This document shows, in pieces, positions 57,865 through 64,000 of a DNA stretch of 64,000 nt. The notes beneath the pieces were generated by a model. The model had not been told where the DNA came from. It did no database searches and was given only the letters and a program-made list of their open reading frames with translations. Both the position numbers and the translations under genes were made by a program. The stretch is from Villigracilis sp024434165 (GTDB lineage: Bacteria > Chloroflexota > Anaerolineae > Anaerolineales > Villigracilaceae). How positions within the stretch are numbered: the first letter of the stretch is position 1; the number at the start of each line of letters is the position of its first letter. The stretch lies in NCBI GenBank assembly GCA_030263665.1, contig SZPK01000003.1:1-64000 (forward strand), given 5' to 3'.

Positions 57865-59964
57865 TTATTTGCTCATGAAATTCTTCGCCAGCGGATCCGC
57901 CTTGCGGTGTGGGATCAAGTGCGCGATGTGGGGAAACGGCTCGCTCATGTGCGGAAAACTCGTCGCCAGCATGAACTGGTTTTGGAATTCGGGGTCGGTG
58001 GGCAGTTCAAAACGCTCCACCTTGCGTGTGACCGAATCAATCTCATTCCGTTTTTCGACGTTCAACAGCGCGATGCGCGCGCCGTCGCCTGCCGCATTCC
58101 CAACCGCATAGACCTTGTCCAGTTCGCAATCGGGAATCAGCCCGATGAGCATGGCTTTTTCCTTGTCAATGTAACTTCCAAAACCGCCAGCCAAAATGAT
58201 TTTATCAGGGCTTTCCAAATTGCTGCGCTTCAATAAGGTGCGCGCCGCAGTGAAGAGCGCCGCCTTCGCCAGTTGAATTTGACGCACATCCTGCTGGGTG
58301 ATGGGGATGTCGCGCCCGATGGAGGTTTCCTCCTTCCAGGCAATGACGTACTCCCAGCCCGATTCTCCCTCCCGCACGCGCTTCGTATTTAAATCTTTCC
58401 TGAACTTGCCGCGCGAGTCGACGATTCCCGTGCGGAACAGTTCCGCTACCGCATCAATAATCGCCGAGCCGCAAATCCCTTTGACGTGACCTTTGAACTC
58501 GGCATGGTCGGTGTTCCAGCCTTCCACCCCGATGACCTTGTACTTCGGTTCGAGGGTCCTTTCGTCAATGTGGACTCGTTCCATCGCGCCTGGCGCGGCG
58601 CGCATCCCGTACTCGACGTGAGCGCCTTCGAGCGCGGGTCCTGTCGGTGTGGAGGTGCAGACCAGGCGCTTGCGGTTTCCCAAAACCAATTCTGCGTTCG
58701 TGCCGATGTCAATCAACAGCCAGTTCTCATCCTGCTTGTGCGGCTCTTCGGCGAGGATCACCGCGCTGGTATCCGCGCCGACGAACGAAGCGATGGTAGG
58801 CAGGACGTGGATGTTCCCCGCTGGGTTGATGTGCAAGCCCAACTCCCGCGCCTTGATGTCCACCGACTTGTGAATGGCAGGGACAAAAGGAGCCAGCCCC
58901 AAATCCTTCGGATGCAGATTCAACAGGATGTGGTGCATGGTGGAATTGCCCACCAAGACCATTTCCAGAATATCGTTTGGAGTCAGGCGGCTATGTGCCG
59001 CAGGGTGGTATGCCGTCGTTTCAGAAGCAAGCTTCTGGACTCCAGATTCATTCGCCGACTTCACCGCCTGCTTCAACAACTTGTTCAACGTGCCGATGAT
59101 CGCCTGGTGCAGTTTCTCCAAGCCGTCGGGCTGGTCAATCGCATACTGGATGCGGGACATCACGTCCTCGCCGTACACGATCTGCGGATTCATCTCGGAT
59201 TCCGCCGCTACGATTTCCCCCGTTCTCAAATTACAAAGATACAACGCCACCGTCGTCGAGCCGATGTCCACCGCCGCGCCGTAACTGTCCTCATGGTAGC
59301 CAGGCTGGACGGCAATGACCTCCCTGTCGTTCCAAACCGAGACGGTCACGTTCCATTTCGCCTCGCGGAGCGTCTTCGAGAGAGACCGCAGGCAGGCGTA
59401 ATCAATTTCGAGTTCGTACCAGCGCGGAAGTTTCTCGTCCGTGCCGCGCACCAACGCCATCGAAGTTTCCAACCCCTTGGCGAGACGTTCCCAATCCGCA
59501 ATTGGTCGCTCCAGCGTGGGCGGACTCATCGAGACCAGGTACTTGCGAACCGCAGGTTTGATCTCGATCTCGCGTTCCCGCGCGCTTTTACGGACGATCT
59601 GTTTGTTGCCGCGGCTTTCCTCGGGGACGTTGATCAGCACATCGCCGTAAATCTTCGCCTGGCACGAGAGCCGTACCTGCCCTATTTCCCAGCCTTTTTC
59701 TTTTAATAACTTTGGTCTGCGTTCGAGATAAGCGCGTTCTTCTGTGCCGACAGGAGAGAGGTTCTCACGCTTCGACTCAATGTTGTACTTCTCGAAGCGG
59801 CCCTGCTCGACTAAAACCATGCACTTGCCGCAGGTGGCATTCTCGGCGCAAATGGATTCGATCTCCACGCCCAATTCGCGCGCGGCGGTTCGGACGGATG
59901 TGCCTTCGTCAATTTGTCCGCGCCGACCCGATGGCTGCAGGATGATGTTGTGTTTCTTAGTCAT
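57865..59964 (-). CDS. RACo-like corrinoid activator (DUF4445, 2Fe-2S and ASKHA ATPase)
   Basis: A 699-residue reductive activator of corrinoid proteins. The N-terminal 2Fe-2S domain has CAENATCGKCMVLV and the fourth Cys in RLSCQAKI (residues about 38-100). The ASKHA ATPase core has YGAAVDIGSTTVALYLCNL, VLVGNSTMHHILLNL, LLIDIGTNAELVLGN and KIILAGGFGSYIDKEKAMLI. Such proteins use ATP and a low-potential electron to re-reduce inactive Co(II) corrinoids. The C-terminal part (about 600-699) has a long tail of unknown role. It overlaps the PF13769-type gene by 8 nt. Confidence 0.9.
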   Translation of the reverse strand: MTKKHNIILQPSGRRGQIDEGTSVRTAARELGVEIESICAENATCGKCMVLVEQGRFEKYNIESKRENLSPVGTEERAYLERRPKLLKEKGWEIGQVRLSCQAKIYGDVLINVPEESRGNKQIVRKSAREREIEIKPAVRKYLVSMSPPTLERPIADWERLAKGLETSMALVRGTDEKLPRWYELEIDYACLRSLSKTLREAKWNVTVSVWNDREVIAVQPGYHEDSYGAAVDIGSTTVALYLCNLRTGEIVAAESEMNPQIVYGEDVMSRIQYAIDQPDGLEKLHQAIIGTLNKLLKQAVKSANESGVQKLASETTAYHPAAHSRLTPNDILEMVLVGNSTMHHILLNLHPKDLGLAPFVPAIHKSVDIKARELGLHINPAGNIHVLPTIASFVGADTSAVILAEEPHKQDENWLLIDIGTNAELVLGNRKRLVCTSTPTGPALEGAHVEYGMRAAPGAMERVHIDERTLEPKYKVIGVEGWNTDHAEFKGHVKGICGSAIIDAVAELFRTGIVDSRGKFRKDLNTKRVREGESGWEYVIAWKEETSIGRDIPITQQDVRQIQLAKAALFTAARTLLKRSNLESPDKIILAGGFGSYIDKEKAMLIGLIPDCELDKVYAVGNAAGDGARIALLNVEKRNEIDSVTRKVERFELPTDPEFQNQFMLATSFPHMSEPFPHIAHLIPHRKADPLAKNFMSK

Positions 59965-60286
59965 CGCTTATCCCCTCTCCTTGGGGGAGAGGGGCGGGGG
60001 TGAGGGTTATCTCCCGGCGGGGAATCGCTATCATCGCGGCATCCGCTTCCAGTTCAGAAAGAAGCGCCTCGGCAACTTCTTCGGGCGCGCCTTCGCGTTC
60101 GATCCATTCGCCGCGCTTGTATTCCTTTGCATAGTCCGTCGTGGACGTGGCGCCGATTGCCATTGCGTAGGCGTCAATCTTGTTTTGAGTTTTCTGCGAG
60201 AGTTGCCTTTTCACCGTGTGCCCGTCGCCTTCGACGATGAACGATTGGGGGATGTCCCGCCAGTAGGTGACTCGATATTTTGCCAT
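59957..60286 (-). CDS. PF13769-type ('virulence factor') small protein
   Basis: A 109-residue protein matching the small family annotated as 'virulence factor' (PF13769): AKYRVTYWRDIPQSFIVEGD, VKRQLSQKTQNKIDAYAMAI, GAPEEVAEALLSELEADAAM. To my knowledge this family commonly sits next to corrinoid activators and methyltransferases in C1 operons, as here; the name is misleading. Its last 14 residues (LTPAPLPQGEGISDD) are encoded by a REP-like repeat. The start at 60286 has AAGGA nearby; an upstream ATG is discarded because it would run into the promoter. Confidence 0.8.
   Translation of the reverse strand: MAKYRVTYWRDIPQSFIVEGDGHTVKRQLSQKTQNKIDAYAMAIGATSTTDYAKEYKRGEWIEREGAPEEVAEALLSELEADAAMIAIPRREITLTPAPLPQGEGISDD
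59971..60007. repeat. REP-like palindrome inside a coding end
   Basis: CCCCTCTCC-TTGG-GGGAGAGGGG with the trailing GTGAGGGTT. It encodes the last residues of the upstream small protein, so the repeat inserted in, or extended, that gene. Its minus strand also supplies the Shine-Dalgarno-like GGAGAGG of the activator gene. Confidence 0.75.
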
Positions 60287-60396
60287 TGCGTGTATCCTTC
60301 TTAAATTATATATAATTTTCTGGGGGATTGTACGGGAGAATGGGCTGTGGGTCAATGGAAAATTTGCGTGGATGGGAAACGGATTCGAAGATCCAT

Positions 60397-61641
60397 TTAC
60401 CTGTTTCCTAATTCGTTACCCGCCAGCCAGCCCGTCGTCCATGCAGCTTGAAAATTGAAGCCGCCTGTGAGTCCGTCAATATCCAACACTTCACCTGCAA
60501 AAAATAGCCCGTCCACGATGCGGCTTTGCATGGTTTTGAAATCCACCTCCTTCAAACTCACGCCGCCGCAGGTGACGAACTCTTCCTTGAACTGCCCCTT
60601 GCCTTGAATTTTGTATTCGCCCGCCGTAAGTTCCCGGGCGAGTTTTTGCAACTCCGCTTTGGAAACATCCGCCCAATTCTTGTCGCCGATGAAATGCGCC
60701 AACTGTTTCCAGAGTCGACTTGGGATTTGCGAAAACGCCGGCTGTGACGAAACTTTCCTGCGCGCGTTCTCGTGCCAGTCTTTGCTGCGTTGTAAAACTT
60801 CCAGCGCAGAATCGAGTCTGTAATCGCCAAGCCAGTTCACAGTCAGGGATGAGGCGTAGTTCTTTTCGAATAAAATTCGCGCGCCCCAGGCGGAGAGTCG
60901 CAGCACGGCGGGTCCGCTCATGCCCCAGTGCGTGATCAACAACGGACCGCGCGCGGTAAGAGAATCCATTTTCAGGGTTGCATCCGCCACCGATAAACCG
61001 GAGAGACCGTCAATGCGTTTGTCTTTGATGTTGAACGTAAACAACGACGGCACAGGGTCAACGATGGTGTGCCCGAGCGATTGAATGATATGCAGGGATT
61101 TGCGGTCGCCGCCGGTGGCGAACAACAGTTTTTTCGTTTGGAGATGAAATGCCTGCGCTTCTCTTCTGACCTCAAGGCTGAATCCGCCTTGCGGAGTTTT
61201 TTCCACGCTCGAAACGGAAGCGCCCAACTCGACATGCACGCCTGCCTGCCTGGCGGAATCGCGCAGGCAATTTGCGATGGTGTTCGAATCGTCCGTGACG
61301 GGGAACATGCGCCCGTCGCTCTCGGTTTTCAATCTTACACCGCGTTCTTCAAACCACCCGACCGTGTCTTTGGGTTGAAAACGCGAAAACGCGCCGCGCA
61401 ATTCATTCCCGCCGCGCGGATAGCGGGTGATGAGTTTGGCGGGGTCGAAGCAAGCGTGTGTGACGTTGCACCGCCCGCCGCCGGATATGAGCACTTTGCC
61501 GAGAGTCTGGCGGGCTTTTTCGAGGATAAGCACATGCAGACTGGGGTCGAGTTCCGCGCAGCGGATGGCGGCGAAGAATCCCGCCGCCCCGCCGCCGATG
61601 ACGACGATATCCCAGGTAGATGAAAGCGTTTTGAAGGTCAT
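60397..61641 (-). CDS. HI0933/BaiN-family FAD-dependent oxidoreductase
   Basis: A 414-residue flavoprotein. The FAD Rossmann motif is VVIGGGAAGFFAAIRCAELD; LISGGGRCNVTHACFD is the hallmark of the HI0933/BaiN family; the C-terminal FAD motif is TGGFNFQAAWTTGWLAGN. The family includes NAD(P)H-linked reductases such as BaiN, but most members lack a known substrate. No Shine-Dalgarno; TATACT lies 9 nt before the ATG. Monocistronic. Confidence 0.9.
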   Translation of the reverse strand: MTFKTLSSTWDIVVIGGGAAGFFAAIRCAELDPSLHVLILEKARQTLGKVLISGGGRCNVTHACFDPAKLITRYPRGGNELRGAFSRFQPKDTVGWFEERGVRLKTESDGRMFPVTDDSNTIANCLRDSARQAGVHVELGASVSSVEKTPQGGFSLEVRREAQAFHLQTKKLLFATGGDRKSLHIIQSLGHTIVDPVPSLFTFNIKDKRIDGLSGLSVADATLKMDSLTARGPLLITHWGMSGPAVLRLSAWGARILFEKNYASSLTVNWLGDYRLDSALEVLQRSKDWHENARRKVSSQPAFSQIPSRLWKQLAHFIGDKNWADVSKAELQKLARELTAGEYKIQGKGQFKEEFVTCGGVSLKEVDFKTMQSRIVDGLFFAGEVLDIDGLTGGFNFQAAWTTGWLAGNELGNR

Positions 61642-61720
61642 TGCCCCGCCAGTATAACCGACGAAAATGCTTATGGTTCCCCGAAAACGTGGATGAATCC
61701 CGCGCGCTGCGAAAGGCGGG

Positions 61721-63091
61721 CTACGAATTTAAGATGCGGTCCACCAGTTGGACCGCCAGCCCGATGTAACTTTTCGGTGAGAGAGCTTTCAATTTCTCGC
61801 GCGTTGCATTGTCCACATCAATCGAATCGCACCAGGCTTTGTAATCGGCTTCGGTGAGGACGCGTCCGCGGGTTTGTTCTTTCAACGATTCATAAGCATC
61901 CGGTTTTCCAGCAGCGCGCAGGATGGTTTGTGCGCCTTCGGAGACGACTTCCCAATGGGCATTTAATTCGGCTGTGAGTTTTTCCTCATCAGGAGCAATG
62001 CGCTTCAAACCGCGCTGGAAGTTGGTCCATGCCAGCAGGCTGTGACCCAACGCTGTGCCGAACGTGCGGCGGACAGTGGAGTCGGAGAGGTCGCGCTGCA
62101 GGCGGGAGACGGTCAACTTTTGGGCGTAGTGCATGAAAAGCGAATTTGCCACGCCGAGATTGCCTTCGGCGTTCTCAAAGTCAATTGGGTTGACCTTCTG
62201 CGGCATGGTGGACGAACCGACTTCGCCCGCAACGACGGCTTGTTTGAGATAGCCATCGCTGATGTAACGCCAGATGTCTTGAGCGAAGTCAATCAGGATC
62301 GAATTCGTTAATCGGATGAGGTCGAAGTAGCGCACCCAATTATCGTAGGGGAGGATTTGGGTGGTGAACAGGTTAGGCTCAAGCCCAAAACTGGAGACGA
62401 ATTCCTGGCTGAACGAAATCCAATCCACTTGCGGGGCAGCGGCTTGCAGGGCATTGAAGTTGCCAATGGCTCCCGTCAACTTGGCTTCAAATTTATGGGA
62501 TGCAATCTCATCGTGAGTCTTTTTGAGGCGGGCGATGTAGACGGCGAACTCTTTGCCCAATGTAGTGGGGACGGCGAATTGTCCATGCGTGCGGGCGAGC
62601 ATGGGGATGGATTTGTGGCGGATGGCGAAATTGGTGAGACTGGAGATTAGAGATTGGAGAATTGGGAGAATTATTTGGTTTCGCGATTCGTTCAACGCAA
62701 TGGCTTGACCAATACTGTTGGTATCTTCGGATGTCAGCCCGAAGTGAATCCACGGCATCAAATCTTCCAGTGATGTGTTTTGGAACTTGCTTTGGATGAA
62801 GTACTCGATGGCTTTGACGTCGTGGCGAGTCTTGCGTTCGTATTCGAGGATCAGTTCTGCGTCGGTGTCTGAGAAATTTGCGAGAATCGATTCGAGATGC
62901 GCGGACTCGGAGTCGCTTAGAGGGCGCACCAAGCCTGTTTTGGAAAGAGCAGGCAAAAGTTTAAGTTCGATGCGCACTCTGTCGCGCAGAAAAGCAAATT
63001 CGGAGAAGTAATCCCGCAGAGGCGCTGTGGTCTCGGCGTAGCGTCCATCCAAAGGAGAGAGAAGGTGAAGAAGATTCAATCTAGGCTCCAT
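61721..63091 (-). CDS. purB: adenylosuccinate lyase
   Basis: A 456-residue enzyme of the fumarase/aspartase superfamily. The catalytic loop SSTMPQKVNPIDFENAEG is exact for PurB of the E. coli type; other motifs are TRHDVKAIEYFIQ and HFGLTSEDTNSIGQAIAL. It acts twice in purine synthesis, releasing fumarate from SAICAR and adenylosuccinate. It lies next to guaB, so this is a purine nucleotide locus, though a palindrome between them and the lack of close spacing suggest separate transcripts. Confidence 0.95.
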   Translation of the reverse strand: MEPRLNLLHLLSPLDGRYAETTAPLRDYFSEFAFLRDRVRIELKLLPALSKTGLVRPLSDSESAHLESILANFSDTDAELILEYERKTRHDVKAIEYFIQSKFQNTSLEDLMPWIHFGLTSEDTNSIGQAIALNESRNQIILPILQSLISSLTNFAIRHKSIPMLARTHGQFAVPTTLGKEFAVYIARLKKTHDEIASHKFEAKLTGAIGNFNALQAAAPQVDWISFSQEFVSSFGLEPNLFTTQILPYDNWVRYFDLIRLTNSILIDFAQDIWRYISDGYLKQAVVAGEVGSSTMPQKVNPIDFENAEGNLGVANSLFMHYAQKLTVSRLQRDLSDSTVRRTFGTALGHSLLAWTNFQRGLKRIAPDEEKLTAELNAHWEVVSEGAQTILRAAGKPDAYESLKEQTRGRVLTEADYKAWCDSIDVDNATREKLKALSPKSYIGLAVQLVDRILNS

Positions 63092-63101
63092 CGCGTGTTG
63101 C

Positions 63102-63129
63102 GTAGGACAAGTCTATAGACTTGTCCTAC
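63102..63129. repeat. perfect extragenic palindrome, AAGTCTATAGACTT family
   Basis: GTAGGACAAGTCTA and TAGACTTGTCCTAC are exact complements. It lies between purB and guaB and is a sister of 46120-46147, sharing the core but not the arms. Confidence 0.8.
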
Positions 63130-63130
63130 A

Positions 63131-64000
63131 TTATCGCTGGCTCAACTGATAGTTGGGGGCTTCCTTGGTAATAATAACATCATGCGTGTGGCTTTCGATG
63201 AGACCCGCGTTGGTGATGCGTGTGAGGCGGGTTTTGGTACGCAGGTCTTCGAGCGAGGCGGCGCCGGCATAACCCATGCCCGAGCGCAGACCGCCGACGA
63301 GTTGATAAACGTATTCACTGAGCAAACCTTTATACGGTACACGACCTTCGATGCCTTCGGGCACGAGTTTTCCGCTGCTACTTTGACCCGTGGCGTAGCG
63401 ATCCACGCCGTAGCCTTTCATCGCTCCGAGACTGCCCATGCCGCGATATTCCTTGAAGCGACGACCTTCATAAAGCATAACCTCACCTGGCGCTTCATCG
63501 AGACCTGCAAGCAGACTGCCAAGCATGACGGCATTGCCGCCCGCGACGATGGCTTTGACGATGTCGCCGCTGAACTTGATGCCGCCATCCGCGATAACGG
63601 ATATGCCATGTTTTTGTGCGGCGCGCGAACACTCGAAGATGGCGGAGACTTGCGGCATGCCCGCGCCGGATACAACGCGCGTTGTGCAGATGGACCCCGC
63701 ACCGACTCCGACTTTAATTGCGTCTGCTCCTGCTTCGACGAGTGCATCTACGCCTTCGGCTGTGACCACGTTGCCCGCGAAGACGGGCAGGTCTTTCCAT
63801 GCACCTTTGATGCGGCGGATGGCTTCGAGCACGCCTTTGGAATGTCCATGCGCGGTATCAATGGTGACCGCATCCACGCCTGCTTTGAGCATCAACTCGA
63901 CACGGGTTTCAACATCCTTGCCTACGCCGACTGCCGCGCCAACGATAAGGCGACCTTTTGAATCTGTTGCGGCATTGGGATACTCGCGCGCTTTTTGAAT
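63131..64000 (-). CDS. guaB: IMP dehydrogenase (5' end beyond the window)
   Basis: The C-terminal 289 residues of IMP dehydrogenase, which converts IMP to XMP with NAD+. The catalytic Cys is in VGAGSICTTRVVSGAG, and the flap and phosphate-binding residues are in EGRRFKEYRGMGSLGAMKGY. The frame is open without a stop to the window edge (an in-frame TTG at 63895 is internal). The N-terminal part of the barrel and any CBS domains lie outside. It ends 2 bp after a palindromic repeat. Confidence 0.95.
   Translation of the reverse strand: MQKAREYPNAATDSKGRLIVGAAVGVGKDVETRVELMLKAGVDAVTIDTAHGHSKGVLEAIRRIKGAWKDLPVFAGNVVTAEGVDALVEAGADAIKVGVGAGSICTTRVVSGAGMPQVSAIFECSRAAQKHGISVIADGGIKFSGDIVKAIVAGGNAVMLGSLLAGLDEAPGEVMLYEGRRFKEYRGMGSLGAMKGYGVDRYATGQSSSGKLVPEGIEGRVPYKGLLSEYVYQLVGGLRSGMGYAGAASLEDLRTKTRLTRITNAGLIESHTHDVIITKEAPNYQLSQR

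Noticed and set aside
1..64000. tRNA, rRNA, phage genes, toxin-antitoxin pairs, defence systems, integrases
   Set aside because: Looked for on both strands; no convincing sequence was recognised.

Overview
The window looks like a chromosomal segment of an uncultured Anaerolineae-type Chloroflexota bacterium. This is inferred from GC-rich codon usage, many small lipoproteins with Pro/Thr 'TPTPTP' linkers, a NifJ-type pyruvate:ferredoxin oxidoreductase, dispersed extragenic palindromes, and ABC metal permeases carrying DtxR-like tails. No rRNA, tRNA, CRISPR array, transposase, integrase or phage gene was recognised. Most genes lie on the minus strand.

Layout: 0-3 kb holds an SPFH-domain protein translationally coupled to an unknown protein, and an HD-like protein. 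3.2-3.9 kb is rpsU-infA. 3.9-8.6 kb has a dihydroorotate-dehydrogenase-like flavoprotein next to nifJ. 8.8-12.8 kb has a DUF4406-like/NUDIX pair, a LysM lipoprotein and a large GT-C-like membrane protein. 12.9-16.2 kb is an accessory array of small minus-strand genes separated by imperfect repeats whose ends resemble integron attC core sites. 16.6-25.2 kb is an envelope cluster (TolB-like propeller lipoprotein, M23 peptidase lipoprotein, TPR-like membrane protein, Mut7-C protein, beta-helix protein). 25.4-27.4 kb has small secreted or helical proteins and an ICL/PEP-mutase family enzyme.

27.4-38.4 kb is a metal-homeostasis island. It has an ArsR/SmtB zinc sensor with a clear operator, an isoprenylcysteine-methyltransferase-like membrane protein and a CDF exporter. 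Next come a ZIP transporter, a two-domain multicopper oxidase and a complete Mn/Zn ABC importer (two permeases, ATPase, binding protein). These are followed by two more ICMT-like proteins and a MntR/DtxR regulator. Two DtxR-type palindromes overlap a TTGACA-N17-TAAAAT promoter at the head of this long minus-strand run.

38.4-46.9 kb carries metabolic genes: a SIS-domain isomerase, an ATP-grasp ligase, a group II PLP decarboxylase/lyase, a GPH sugar symporter, a D-threonine-aldolase-like enzyme and a DJ-1/PfpI protein. 46.9-48.9 kb is a second cassette-like array, in the same orientation as the first. 48.9-55.7 kb is a phosphorelay set: a seven-GAF hybrid kinase, an Hpt protein and a receiver-cyclase. 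55.8-60.3 kb is a corrinoid/one-carbon cluster (UroD-type methyltransferase, homocysteine S-methyltransferase-type protein, RACo-like corrinoid activator, PF13769-type small protein). 60.4-64 kb has a BaiN-type flavoprotein, purB and the C-terminal part of guaB.

The most unusual signal is the pair of attC-like cassette arrays without a visible integrase. One cassette hides a frameshifted gene. Other noteworthy signals are the recurrent TATAAT boxes 6-7 nt upstream of start codons (probable leaderless mRNAs) and the metal island that mixes transporters with ICMT-like enzymes.
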